Shown here in pieces: positions 56,066 to 64,000 of a stretch of 64,000 nt of DNA. The notes beneath the pieces were generated by a model that saw only the letters and a list, made by a program, of their open reading frames with translations, was not told the DNA's origin and did not search any database. Position 1 is the first letter of the stretch; each line of letters begins with the position of its first letter. The stretch comes from Rhizobacter sp. Root404 (lineage in GTDB: Bacteria; Pseudomonadota; Gammaproteobacteria; Burkholderiales; Burkholderiaceae_C): the NCBI RefSeq assembly GCF_001425865.1, contig NZ_LMDS01000005.1, positions 932,890 through 996,889 on the forward strand. The letters are read 5' to 3'. The position numbers and the translations under genes are program-made.

Positions 56066-56590
56066 ATGACCGGCGAGCCGATCACGATCCGCCCGCTGCT
56101 GGTCGAGGAACTGGGCGCCTACAAGGCCCTGCGCGACACGATACTGGCCGAGCATCCGAGCGCGTTCACCTCGGACGCGGCCGAGTCGGTCGGGCGCGCG
56201 GCCGACAGCTACCGCGACCGCCTCGGGCTCGATCGACCTCGCGGCGGTCACTTCACCCTCGGCGCCTGGGACGGCGACACGCTGGTCGGCGCGATCAGCT
56301 GCGAGCGCGAGAACCGCATCAAGGTCCGCCATGTGGGGCACCTGATCGGCATGATGGTGCGCAGCGATGCGCAGGGGCGTGGCGTCGGCCGCGCGTTGCT
56401 GAACGAGTGCATCGCGGCGGCGCGGCGCGCCGGCGGTCTGGAGATGCTGACGCTGACCGTCACCGCGGGCAACGCCCCGGCGATCGCGCTGTACGAAAGC
56501 GTCGGCTTCGAGCGCTACGGCAGCCTGCCGCGCGCGATCCGCGTCGGCGACACCTACTACACCAAGGACCAGATGGTGCTGGTGCTGTAG
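56066..56590 (+). CDS. GNAT family N-acetyltransferase
   Basis: A 174-residue acetyltransferase. Motif A is clear in HLIGMMVRSDAQGRGVGRALLNECIA, with a following LTLTVTAGNAPAIALYESVGFERYG typical of small-molecule or protein N-acetyltransferases. It starts 11 bases after moaA and is probably co-transcribed. The substrate is unknown. Confidence 0.88.
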   Translation: MTGEPITIRPLLVEELGAYKALRDTILAEHPSAFTSDAAESVGRAADSYRDRLGLDRPRGGHFTLGAWDGDTLVGAISCERENRIKVRHVGHLIGMMVRSDAQGRGVGRALLNECIAAARRAGGLEMLTLTVTAGNAPAIALYESVGFERYGSLPRAIRVGDTYYTKDQMVLVL

Positions 56591-56609
56591 GTGCCGGGCC
56601 GCCCCGGCC

Positions 56610-59018
56610 TCAGCGCGTGGCGAGCCGGCGCCAGGTCTCGACGACCGAGTCGGGGTTCAGCGAGATCGATGCGATGCCTTCGTCGGTCAGCCAGTCGGCG
56701 AAGTCCGGGTGATCACTGGGCCCCTGGCCGCAGATGCCGACGTACTTGCCGGCCGCCCGGCAGGCCGCGATCGCCTTCGAGATCAGCGCCTTGACGGCCG
56801 GATCCCGCTCGTCGAAGTCCTTCGCGAGCAGTTCCATGCCCGAATCGCGGTCCAGCCCGAGCGTCAGCTGGGTCAGGTCGTTCGAGCCGATCGACATGCC
56901 GTCGAAGTGCTCGAGGAAGCGCTCGGCCAGGATCGCGTTGCTGGGGATTTCGCACATCATGATCACGCGGAGGCCATCGGTGCCGCCTTGCGACGCACGC
57001 TTCAGCCCGCGCGCGGCGAGCATGCCCACCACGGCTTCCGCCTGCGCCAGCGTGCGCACGAACGGCACCATGATCTCGACATTGGTCAGCCCCATCTCGA
57101 CGCGCACGCGCTTCAGCGCCTCGCATTCCATCGCGAAGGCCTCGCCGAACTCCTCGCTGACGTAGCGCGACGCGCCGCGGAAGCCGAGCATCGGGTTCTC
57201 TTCCTCGGGCTCGTAGCGCGAGCCGCCGATCAGCTTGCGGTACTCGTTGCTCTTGAAGTCGGACAGGCGAACGATCACCGGCTTCGGCCAGAAGGCCGCG
57301 GCGATCGTCGCGACGCCTTCGGTCAGCTTGTCGACATAGAACGCGCGCGGCGACGCGTGGCCGCGCGCGACGCTCTCGACCGCCTTCTTGAGGTCGCTGT
57401 CGATGTTCGGGTAGTCCAGGATCGCCTTCGGGTGGACGCCGATGTTGTTGTTGATGATGAACTCGAGCCGCGCCAGGCCGACGCCGCTGTTGGGCATCTG
57501 CGCGAAGTCGAACGCCAGCTGCGGGTTGCCGACGTTCATCATGATCTTGACCGGGCTTTCCGGCAGCGCGCCGCGCTGCACGTCGGTCACCTCGGTCTCG
57601 AGCAGGCCATCGTAGATGTAGCCGGTGTCGCCTTCCGAACAGGCCACGGTCACGAGGGCGCCTTCCTTCAGCGTCTCGGTGGCGTCACCGCAGCCGACGA
57701 CCGCCGGGATGCCGAGTTCGCGCGCGATGATCGCCGCGTGGCAGGTGCGGCCGCCGCGGTTCGTGACGATCGCGCTGGCGCGTTTCATCACCGGCTCCCA
57801 GTTCGGGTCGGTCATGTCGGTCACGAGCACGTCACCGGCCTGGACCTGGTCCATGTCGGCGATGCTGTGGACGATGCGCACCGGGCCGGTGCCGATCTTC
57901 TGGCCGATCGCGCGGCCCTCGGCCAGCACCGTGCCGGTGCTCTTGAGCTTGAACCGCTGCTCGACCTTGTCGCCCTGCTGGCTCTTCACGGTCTCGGGCC
58001 GCGCCTGCAGGATGTAGAGCTTGCCGTCGGCGCCGTCCTTGCCCCATTCGATGTCCATCGCCCGGCCGTAGTGCTGCTCGATGGTCAGCGCATAACCGGC
58101 CAGTTCAGACACGTCTTCGTCGGTGAGCGAATAGCGGTTGCGGTGCTCGTGCAGCGTGTCGACGGTCTTGACCAGGTGCCCGCTCTTCGCCTTTTCTTCA
58201 GGCGTCGCGAACTCCATCTTGATCAGCTTGGAGCCCAGGTTGCGGCGGATGATCGCGCGCTTGCCGGCGCGCAGCGCGGGCTTGTGGACGTAGAACTCGT
58301 CGGGGTTCACGGCGCCCTGCACCACCGTCTCGCCCAGGCCGTAGCTCGAGGTGATGAACACCACGTCGTCGAAGCCGCTCTCGGTGTCGATCGTGAACAT
58401 CACGCCGGCCGCGCCGAGGTCGGAGCGCACCATGCGCTGCACGCCGGCCGACAGGGCCACGTCGCTGTGCGCGAAGCCCTTGTGGACGCGATAGCTGATC
58501 GCGCGGTCGTTGTAGAGGCTGGCGAACACCTCCTTCATCTTCGCGAGCACGGCGTCGATGCCGACGACGTTCAGGAAGGTCTCCTGCTGGCCCGCAAACG
58601 ACGCGTCCGGCAGGTCCTCGGCGGTCGCCGACGAGCGCACCGCGAACGAGGCGTCCGGGTTGCCCGCGGTGAGCTTTGCGAACGCCTCGGTGATCGCGGC
58701 ATCGAGCTCTGGCGGGAACGGCGTCGACTCGATCCAGTGGCGGATCTCGGCGCCGGCCTCGGCCAGCGCGCGCACGTCGTCGGTGTTCAGCGAGGCGAGG
58801 CGGTCCTCGATCCGCTTCGCGAGGCCGTCGTGCTGCAGGAACTGCCGAAAGGCATGCGCCGTGGTCGCAAAGCCGCCGGGGACGCGCACACCGGAGGCGG
58901 CCAGTTGGCTGATCATTTCGCCGAGCGAGGCGTTCTTGCCGCCGACCGACTCGACGTCGGTCATTCTCAGTTGTTCAAACGGGGCGACCAGGGCGGTCGC
59001 CAGGGGGTTGCTTGACAT
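56610..59018 (-). CDS. ppsA: phosphoenolpyruvate synthase
   Basis: An 802-residue enzyme converting pyruvate and ATP to PEP, AMP and phosphate for gluconeogenesis. The N-terminal ATP-grasp part (GGKNASLGEMISQL, AVRSSATAEDLPDASFAGQQETFLNV) is followed by the phosphohistidine domain (GGRTCHAAIIARELGIPAVVG) and the C-terminal PEP/pyruvate barrel with the CGQGPSDHPDF cysteine. The threonine target of PpsR is in the phosphohistidine motif (TCH). It is divergent from ppsR. Confidence 0.97.
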   Translation of the reverse strand: MSSNPLATALVAPFEQLRMTDVESVGGKNASLGEMISQLAASGVRVPGGFATTAHAFRQFLQHDGLAKRIEDRLASLNTDDVRALAEAGAEIRHWIESTPFPPELDAAITEAFAKLTAGNPDASFAVRSSATAEDLPDASFAGQQETFLNVVGIDAVLAKMKEVFASLYNDRAISYRVHKGFAHSDVALSAGVQRMVRSDLGAAGVMFTIDTESGFDDVVFITSSYGLGETVVQGAVNPDEFYVHKPALRAGKRAIIRRNLGSKLIKMEFATPEEKAKSGHLVKTVDTLHEHRNRYSLTDEDVSELAGYALTIEQHYGRAMDIEWGKDGADGKLYILQARPETVKSQQGDKVEQRFKLKSTGTVLAEGRAIGQKIGTGPVRIVHSIADMDQVQAGDVLVTDMTDPNWEPVMKRASAIVTNRGGRTCHAAIIARELGIPAVVGCGDATETLKEGALVTVACSEGDTGYIYDGLLETEVTDVQRGALPESPVKIMMNVGNPQLAFDFAQMPNSGVGLARLEFIINNNIGVHPKAILDYPNIDSDLKKAVESVARGHASPRAFYVDKLTEGVATIAAAFWPKPVIVRLSDFKSNEYRKLIGGSRYEPEEENPMLGFRGASRYVSEEFGEAFAMECEALKRVRVEMGLTNVEIMVPFVRTLAQAEAVVGMLAARGLKRASQGGTDGLRVIMMCEIPSNAILAERFLEHFDGMSIGSNDLTQLTLGLDRDSGMELLAKDFDERDPAVKALISKAIAACRAAGKYVGICGQGPSDHPDFADWLTDEGIASISLNPDSVVETWRRLATR

Positions 59019-59229
59019 GGGAAGACTCCGGGAGGTTGAAAGATTCGGTCACCACGTCGAGCCTGCGGCGCAAGATCGGCCAGGCGCGCGCTCGCGAACC
59101 CCTCGACGGGTCGGGCGCAGCAGGCGTGGCGGTTCATGGGCGGCAGGGGCGGAAAGGTTTCGGCCGAGTTTACCGGCGAACTGCCTATCATCGTGTGCAT
59201 TCGCAACCCCGCCTCGCAGCCTGCGCACC
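59019..59229. promoter_or_regulatory. divergent ppsA/ppsR promoter region
   Basis: A 211-base gap between divergently read ppsA and ppsR must contain both promoters. I see no consensus -10/-35 pair or strong palindrome in it. Confidence 0.4.
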
Positions 59230-60066
59230 ATGGCCCATCGCACCGTGTTTTTCGTCTCGGACGGCACCGGCATCACTGCCGAGACGTTCGGCAATTCGAT
59301 CATGTCGCAGTTCGCGATCAAATCGCGCCATGTGCGCCGCCCGTTCATCGACACGCCGGACAAGGCGCACCAGGTGCTGCGCGAGATCAACCACACCGCC
59401 GATGCCGAAGGCCGCAAGCCGATCGTCTTCATCACGCTGGTCAATCCCGAAATCCTCGCGATCCTGAAGGGCAGCCATGTCGGCGCCGAACAGAAGGGCC
59501 TGGTGCTCGACATGTTCAACACCTTCATCGAGCCGCTGGAGGCCGAGTTCGGCATGACCTCCAACCACCGCGTCGGCCGCTTCGCCGATGTCTCGAAGAG
59601 CCAGGAATACACCGACCGGATCGAGGCGATCAATTTCTCGCTCGCGCACGACGACGGTCAGTCGTCGAAGAACCTCGCCAGCGCCGACGTGATCCTGGTC
59701 GGCGTCAGCCGCAGCGGCAAGACGCCGACTTCGCTGTACCTGGCGATGCAGCACGGCATCAAGGCCGCGAACTACCCGCTGATCCCGGAGGACTTCGACC
59801 GCGGCGCGATTCCGTCCAATCTGGCGCCGTTCAAGAAGAAGTGCTTCGGCCTGACGATCGATCCGGAACGGCTGAGCCACATCCGCAACGAACGCCGCCC
59901 GAACAGCAAGTACGCGGCGATCGAGAACTGCCGCTTCGAGGTCAAGGAGGCCGAGACGATGATGCGGCGCGAGGGCATCGCGTGGCTGTCGTCCACCCAC
60001 AAGTCGATCGAGGAGATCGCGACGACGATCCTGCGCGACCTGCGGCCGGACCGCCTGATGTACTAA
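59230..60066 (+). CDS. ppsR: PEP synthase regulatory protein (kinase/pyrophosphorylase)
   Basis: A 278-residue DUF299 protein that inactivates PEP synthase by ADP-dependent phosphorylation and reactivates it by phosphate-dependent removal. It begins RTVFFVSDGTGITAETFG and has the P-loop LVGVSRSGKTPTSLYLA. A late ENCRFEVKEAETMMRREGIAWL segment follows. Its divergent pairing with ppsA is the usual arrangement. The TAA overlaps the convergent methyltransferase stop by three bases. Confidence 0.96.
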   Translation: MAHRTVFFVSDGTGITAETFGNSIMSQFAIKSRHVRRPFIDTPDKAHQVLREINHTADAEGRKPIVFITLVNPEILAILKGSHVGAEQKGLVLDMFNTFIEPLEAEFGMTSNHRVGRFADVSKSQEYTDRIEAINFSLAHDDGQSSKNLASADVILVGVSRSGKTPTSLYLAMQHGIKAANYPLIPEDFDRGAIPSNLAPFKKKCFGLTIDPERLSHIRNERRPNSKYAAIENCRFEVKEAETMMRREGIAWLSSTHKSIEEIATTILRDLRPDRLMY

Positions 60067-60851
60067 CCTGCGCGGGCGCGCTGGCGCGCCGATTCATACA
60101 GGCACACCGCGGCGGCGGCGGCGACGTTCAGCGACTCCTCGCCGCCCGGCTGCGGGATGCGCAGCGCGTCGCTGCAGCGCAACATCAATGGGGCGGACAC
60201 GCCCTGCCCTTCATGGCCCATCACCCACGCGCAGGGCCAGGGCAACGCCACCTCGTTCAAGGTGCGTTCGGCATGCGAACTGGTCGCGAGCAGCGGCACG
60301 CGCAGCGCCGAGAGAGCCCCGTCGCCGGCCACTTCGACCAGCCGCAGCGCGAAGTGCGCGCCCATTCCTGCACGCAGCACCTTGGGCGACCACAGCGCCG
60401 CGGTGCCCTTGATCGCGATGACCTGCGTGAATCCGAACGCCGACGCGCTGCGAAGGATGTTGCCGACGTTGCCGGCGTCCTGCAGCCCATCCAGCACGAC
60501 GCTGGACACGTGCGGCTCGACCTCGCGCGGACCCGCCCAGGGCAGCGCGAACGCCAGTGGCGGCGGCGATTCGAGCGAGCTCAGCCCGGTCATCAGCGCC
60601 GCCGGAATCACCGCGATGGCCGCCGCGGTGCCGGCCAGCGAGCGCAGCGCCGGCGTCTGCCAGCCCTCTTCCGTGATGACCGCCTGCGCCGCCTGGCCGC
60701 CACGCTGCACCAGGGCCGAGCACAGATGTTCGCCCTCGATCCAGACTTCGCCGAGCTTACGGTACGCCGCCGGGTCGGCCGCGAGCTTGCGCAGCCGCAC
60801 CAGCAGCGGGTTGTCGCGCGAGGCGATCGCGCGGACGACCGCGCCGCTCAT
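60063..60851 (-). CDS. TrmH family RNA 2'-O-methyltransferase (SpoU)
   Basis: A 262-residue SPOUT methyltransferase. An N-terminal RNA-binding substrate domain (ASRDNPLLVRLRKL) is followed by the knotted SpoU domain with LDGLQDAGNVGNILRSASAFGF, WVMGHEGQGVS and LRIPQPGGEESLNVAAAAAVCLYE. It probably methylates a ribose in rRNA or tRNA; the target is unknown. The ATG overlaps the rnhB stop (ATGA), and the stop overlaps that of ppsR. Confidence 0.93.
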   Translation of the reverse strand: MSGAVVRAIASRDNPLLVRLRKLAADPAAYRKLGEVWIEGEHLCSALVQRGGQAAQAVITEEGWQTPALRSLAGTAAAIAVIPAALMTGLSSLESPPPLAFALPWAGPREVEPHVSSVVLDGLQDAGNVGNILRSASAFGFTQVIAIKGTAALWSPKVLRAGMGAHFALRLVEVAGDGALSALRVPLLATSSHAERTLNEVALPWPCAWVMGHEGQGVSAPLMLRCSDALRIPQPGGEESLNVAAAAAVCLYESARQRARAG

Positions 60852-61477
60852 CCGAGGACCACGCGCACCGCTTCGCGCACCGGTGCGAAGCTGCGGCGGT
60901 GCTGCGGGCAGGCGCCATGCTCCTTCAGTGCGGCCAGGTGCGCGGGCGTCGCGTATCCCTTGTGCTCGCCGAAACCGTACTGCGGGTGCTGCAGATGCAG
61001 TTCCTGGCACAGGCGATCGCGGTGCACCTTCGCGAGGATCGACGCGGCCGAGATCGCCTTCACCTTCGCGTCGCCACCGATGATCGCCTCGGCCGAGATG
61101 CGCAGCGTCGGCAACCGGTTGCCGTCGACCAGCACCTTGTTCGGACGCAGCCGCAGGCCCTCCACCGCGCGCCGCATCGCCAGCATCGTCGCCTGCAGGA
61201 TGTTGAGTTCGTCGATCTCCTCGACGCTGGCCTGCGCGATGCAGAAGCACAGCGCCTTGGCGTGGATCTCCATGTACAGCCGCTCGCGTGTCGGCGCGCT
61301 CAGCAACTTGGAATCGTTCAGGCCGCGGATCGGCTTGAGCTCATCGAGAATCACCGCGGCCGCGACCACCGGCCCGGCCAGCGGGCCGCGGCCGGCCTCG
61401 TCGACGCCCGCCATCAGGCCGGGCGCGTCGAACACGAGGCCGAGCTGCTCAGCCCGCAAGAACCGTTTCGATCGCAT
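60848..61477 (-). CDS. rnhB: ribonuclease HII
   Basis: A 209-residue enzyme removing ribonucleotides and RNA from RNA/DNA hybrids. Landmarks are MAGVDEAGRGPLAGPVVAAAVIL (catalytic DE), LNDSKLLSAPTRERLY, VLVDGNRLP and KVKAISAASILAKVHRD. The 20-residue N-terminal extension overlaps the lpxB 3' end by 29 bases. rnhB sits after lpxB in the usual lpxD-fabZ-lpxA-lpxB-rnhB order. Confidence 0.96.
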   Translation of the reverse strand: MRSKRFLRAEQLGLVFDAPGLMAGVDEAGRGPLAGPVVAAAVILDELKPIRGLNDSKLLSAPTRERLYMEIHAKALCFCIAQASVEEIDELNILQATMLAMRRAVEGLRLRPNKVLVDGNRLPTLRISAEAIIGGDAKVKAISAASILAKVHRDRLCQELHLQHPQYGFGEHKGYATPAHLAALKEHGACPQHRRSFAPVREAVRVVLG

Positions 61478-62615
61478 CGGTGGCTTTCTGGCCGGTGTTG
61501 CAGCGCAGCTCGCGGTGCAGCGCCTCGAAGCGGGCCTTCAGCGCCGCGCAGCGCGCGGGATCGTCGAGCCAGGACAGGGTCGCGTGCGCGAGGCGCTCGG
61601 GCGTGGCGTCGCCCTGCAGGAACTCGGGCACCGCGAAGTCCTGCAGCAGGATGTTGGGCAGGCCGACCCACGGCTGGTAGCTCATGCGCTTCATCATCTG
61701 CCAGTTCAGCGCGTGCATCACGTAGGTGATCACCATCGGCCGCTTGAACAGCGCGGCCTCGAGCGTCGCGGTGCCGCTGGCGATCAGCGTCACGTCGCAG
61801 GCGGCGAGCGCGTCGTGCGAGTGGCCATCCAGCAGATCGATCTTCACGTCGGCGGCGAACTGGCGGCGCAGCGGCTCCACCACATGGCGCAGGCCCGGCA
61901 CGACAGGCAGCACGAAGCGCAGGCCCGGACGCTGCCGGTGCATCTCGGCGGCGGCCTGCAACAGGCGCGGCGCGATGTACTGGACCTCGGCACGGCGGCT
62001 GCCGGGCAGCAGCGCGACGACGACCTCGTCCGCGCCGATGCCGAGCGCGGCGCGCGCCGACGCGCGCGGCACCTCGAACGGGATCACGTCGGCCAGCGGA
62101 TGCCCGACATAAGCCGCAGGAACCCCTTGCTTCGCGTAGATCGCCGGTTCGAAAGGGAACAGGCACAGCACCAGGTCGGTCGCCTTGCGGATCTTGTCGA
62201 TGCGCTTGCCGCGCCAGGCCCAGATCGACGGGCTGACGAAGTGGATCGCCTTCATGCCGCCGGCCTTCAGCCTGGCCTCGAGATCGAGGTTGAAGTCGGG
62301 CGCGTCGATGCCGACGAAAACGTCGGCACGTTCGGCCGGCCCGGCCTTCAGCAGCCGCTCGGTCAGCTGGTTGCGAATGCCCGAGATTTCGCGGTAGTGG
62401 CTCAGCACCTCGACATAGCCGCTGACGGAGAGCTTGTCGTGCGGCCACCAGGCCTCGAAGCCCTGCGCCACCATCTTCGGGCCGCCGATGCCGCCCGCCT
62501 GAAGCGCCGGCCAGCGCGCCCTCAGACCGGCCAGCAGCAGCCCGCCGAGCAGATCGCCCGACGCTTCGCCCGCCACCATCGCGAAGCGAGGGGCCTGAGG
62601 TTCCATCGACGACAT
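61449..62615 (-). CDS. lpxB: lipid-A-disaccharide synthase
   Basis: A 388-residue peripheral membrane glycosyltransferase forming the lipid A disaccharide. It begins RFAMVAGEASGDLLGGLLLAGL. Typical segments follow: FVGIDAPDFNLDLEARLK, SIWAWRGKRIDKIRK and LLPGSRRAEVQYIAP. A late SGTATLEAALFKRPMVITY and MSYQPWVGLPNILL complete the pattern. Two nearby ATGs (62615 and 62606) are possible. It lies 2 bases after lpxA. Confidence 0.97.
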   Translation of the reverse strand: MSSMEPQAPRFAMVAGEASGDLLGGLLLAGLRARWPALQAGGIGGPKMVAQGFEAWWPHDKLSVSGYVEVLSHYREISGIRNQLTERLLKAGPAERADVFVGIDAPDFNLDLEARLKAGGMKAIHFVSPSIWAWRGKRIDKIRKATDLVLCLFPFEPAIYAKQGVPAAYVGHPLADVIPFEVPRASARAALGIGADEVVVALLPGSRRAEVQYIAPRLLQAAAEMHRQRPGLRFVLPVVPGLRHVVEPLRRQFAADVKIDLLDGHSHDALAACDVTLIASGTATLEAALFKRPMVITYVMHALNWQMMKRMSYQPWVGLPNILLQDFAVPEFLQGDATPERLAHATLSWLDDPARCAALKARFEALHRELRCNTGQKATDAIETVLAG

Positions 62616-62617
62616 GC

Positions 62618-63406
62618 CTAGCGCGCGATGCCGCGGGTGACTTGGGCGAGGAACTCGCTCATCACCGCGATGTCGGCGGCGGCCTCGGGCCGCTCGGCGG
62701 CCAGGGCGGTGATCGCCTGGCGCGCCACCTCGAAGTTCAGGCCGTCGCGGTACAACAGGCGGTGCATCTGCTTGACAGCCGCAAGGCGCTCGGGACCGAA
62801 GCCACGCCGGCGCAGCCCCTCGACGTTGAAGCCGCGCACCGCCAGCGGGTTGCCGTCGACCATCATGTAGGGCGGCACGTCCTGCGTCACGGCGCTGGCA
62901 AAGCCGGCCATCGCATGCGCACCGATCTTGACGAACTGGTGGATGCCGGTCAGTCCGCCGATGGTGACCCAGTCGCCGAGCTGCACGTGTCCGCCGAGCG
63001 TCGTGTTGTTGGCCAGCGTGGTGTGGTTGCCGACCTCGCAATCGTGCGCGATGTGCGTGTAGGCCATGATCCAGTTGTCGCTGCCGACGCGCGTGATGCC
63101 GCCGGCCTGCGGCACCCCGAGGTTGAAGGTGCAGAACTCGCGGATCAGGTTGCGGTCGCCGATCACGAGCTCGGTGTCTTCGCCCGCGTACTTCTTGTCC
63201 TGCGGCACCGCGCCGATCGAGTTGAACTGGAAGATGCGGTTGTCCCGCCCGATCGTCGTGCGGCCCTCGATCACGCAGTGCGGGCCGATCGTCGTGCCCG
63301 CGCCGATGCGCACCTGCGCGCGCACGATGCTGAAGGCACCGACGCTGACGCCGTCATCCAGCTGCGCGCCGGGCTCGACGATCGCGGTGGGATGGATCGT
63401 CGTCAT
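62618..63406 (-). CDS. lpxA: acyl-ACP-UDP-N-acetylglucosamine O-acyltransferase
   Basis: A 262-residue trimeric left-handed beta-helix acyltransferase that starts lipid A synthesis. The repeats (VSVGAFSIV, AGTTIGPHCVIEGRTTIG, NTTLGGHVQLGDWVTIGG) and the catalytic-histidine region MAYTHIAHDCEVGNHT are seen. It is 5 bases downstream of fabZ. Confidence 0.97.
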   Translation of the reverse strand: MTTIHPTAIVEPGAQLDDGVSVGAFSIVRAQVRIGAGTTIGPHCVIEGRTTIGRDNRIFQFNSIGAVPQDKKYAGEDTELVIGDRNLIREFCTFNLGVPQAGGITRVGSDNWIMAYTHIAHDCEVGNHTTLANNTTLGGHVQLGDWVTIGGLTGIHQFVKIGAHAMAGFASAVTQDVPPYMMVDGNPLAVRGFNVEGLRRRGFGPERLAAVKQMHRLLYRDGLNFEVARQAITALAAERPEAAADIAVMSEFLAQVTRGIAR

Positions 63407-63410
63407 CGGT

Positions 63411-63854
63411 TCAGTCGATCCGGCGCATCGTGCACATCAGGTCGGCCGACACGGCCACGGTATCGCCGACCTTCGCGAATGCGCTGAACTTGACGATGCC
63501 GGCACGGCTGCGCTCAAGCGACGCATGCAGCATCAGCTGGTCGCCGGGCTCGACCGGGCGCTTGAAGCGCGCGTTGTCGATGCCGACGAAATAGAAGACG
63601 GTCTTGTCGTCGGGCATCACGCCGACGTCGTCGAACGCCAGGATCGCCGCCGCCTGCGCGAGCGCCTCCAGCATCATCACGCCCGGCATCACGGGCCGGT
63701 TCGGGAAGTGGCCGGTGAAGAACGGCTCGTTCATCGTCACGTTCTTGACGGCGAGGATGCGCTTGCCCTTGTCGAGCTCGAGCACGCGGTCGACCAGCAG
63801 AAAGGGGTAGCGGTGCGGCAACCGCTTCAGGATTTCGTGGATGTCCATGGTCAT
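63411..63854 (-). CDS. fabZ: 3-hydroxyacyl-ACP dehydratase FabZ
   Basis: A 147-residue hot-dog-fold dehydratase of fatty acid elongation. The start is MDIHEILKRLPHRYPFLLVDRV, and the active site is GHFPNRPVMPGVMMLEALAQAA (His and Glu). The start at 63854 overlaps the lpxD stop (ATGA), though an ATG two codons later (63848) is equally good. Confidence 0.97.
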   Translation of the reverse strand: MTMDIHEILKRLPHRYPFLLVDRVLELDKGKRILAVKNVTMNEPFFTGHFPNRPVMPGVMMLEALAQAAAILAFDDVGVMPDDKTVFYFVGIDNARFKRPVEPGDQLMLHASLERSRAGIVKFSAFAKVGDTVAVSADLMCTMRRID

Positions 63855-64000
63855 GGTGTGCCCGTCGTCTCGTTCTTCTCGGCAGCCGCTCTTTCGAGGA
63901 GCCGCACCCGCTCGCGCAGGCGGTGCAGGTTGCGCAGGGTCGCGGCGTTCTTCTCCCAGGCCGCATTGTCGTCGATGGGAAACACGCCGGTGTAGTGACC
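63851..64000 (-). CDS. lpxD: UDP-3-O-acylglucosamine N-acyltransferase, C-terminal fragment
   Basis: The last 49 codons of a gene running off the right edge. The reading GHYTGVFPIDDNAAWEKNAA, then TLRNLHRLRERVRLLE, matches the C-terminal helix of LpxD. LpxD is the N-acyltransferase of lipid A synthesis, always upstream of fabZ in this cluster. It overlaps the fabZ start by four bases (ATGA). Confidence 0.85.
   Translation of the reverse strand, partial: GHYTGVFPIDDNAAWEKNAATLRNLHRLRERVRLLERAAAEKNETTGTP

Noticed and set aside
59136..62621. 1161-codon open frame across ppsR, the TrmH gene, rnhB and lpxB
   Set aside because: It runs in a wrong frame over ppsR and antisense to three well-supported genes; composition is a GC-frame artefact.

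Overview
The window is about 64 kb of very GC-rich, densely coding chromosomal DNA with ordinary housekeeping and metabolic content. Gene order and protein types point to a betaproteobacterium of the order Burkholderiales, probably the Rubrivivax/Leptothrix/Ideonella neighbourhood. The evidence is rpsF-priB-rpsR-rplI followed by dnaB, lpxD-fabZ-lpxA-lpxB-rnhB, the divergent ppsA/ppsR pair, hom-thrC-moeA-moaD-moaE, prpE next to acuI, and mdoG-mdoH. I see no insertion sequences, integrases, CRISPR arrays, tRNA or rRNA genes. No gap between genes exceeds 300 bases. The largest are 14463-14707, 25412-25622, 59019-59229, 47578-47764 and 15422-15604.

Layout, left to right. (1) 1-4.2 kb: start of an SDR gene, ETF-ubiquinone oxidoreductase, a GNAT acetyltransferase, an orphan PhnD-like binding protein and an enoyl-CoA hydratase. 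(2) 4.2-9.1 kb: a leftward run of questin-oxidase-like gene, metY, acyl-CoA synthetase and enoyl-CoA hydratase. At its head is a divergent soxR with a textbook SoxR operator-promoter, followed by a CoA-binding protein. (3) 9.1-14.5 kb: mdoG-mdoH (osmoregulated periplasmic glucans) and aceA (isocitrate lyase). (4) 14.7-24.4 kb: a polyamine and omega-amino-acid block (amidotransferase, omega-aminotransferase, puuD, puuA, spuC, potGHI, an EamA exporter). It has no potF-type binding protein gene. (5) 24.4-29.6 kb: dusA, two small unknown genes, two alpha/beta hydrolases and a wax ester synthase/DGAT. (6) 29.6-33.6 kb: an EamA transporter, dnaB and the small ribosomal-protein operon. (7) 33.7-37.5 kb: a two-gene sodium:solute symporter (DUF4212 plus a large subunit) and a divergent unknown gene with a roadblock/LC7-like C-terminus. 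(8) 37.5-46.6 kb: clpB with a sigma-32 promoter, and the tightly overlapped alaA-hom-thrC-moeA-moaD-moaE-crcB chain. (9) 46.6-51.1 kb: a Mth938-like gene, bcp, a short leader with an intrinsic terminator, a PIN-PhoH ATPase, an NTF2-like protein and a NylB-like serine hydrolase. (10) 51.1-56.6 kb: prpE, acuI, a secreted NlpC/P60 peptidase, moaA and a GNAT. (11) 56.6-60.9 kb: ppsA and its regulator ppsR, and a TrmH-type methyltransferase. (12) 60.8-64 kb: rnhB, lpxB, lpxA, fabZ and the 3' end of lpxD (lipid A and fatty acid synthesis).

Much of the central metabolism here concerns acyl-CoA and C2/C3 flux: ETF-QO, acyl-CoA synthetase and hydratase, isocitrate lyase, PrpE, AcuI, PEP synthase with PpsR, and wax ester/TAG synthesis. 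That suits a heterotroph living on fatty acids, polyamines and short-chain acids. I found no clearly undescribed multi-gene system. The most interesting signals are regulatory: the SoxR box inside a 19-bp promoter spacer that drives a questin-oxidase-type gene and probably metY, an attenuator-like leader before phoH, related palindromes upstream of aceA and the peptidase, and a possible leaderless transcript. The unknown roadblock-like protein at 36.2-37.5 kb is the best candidate for new protein biology.
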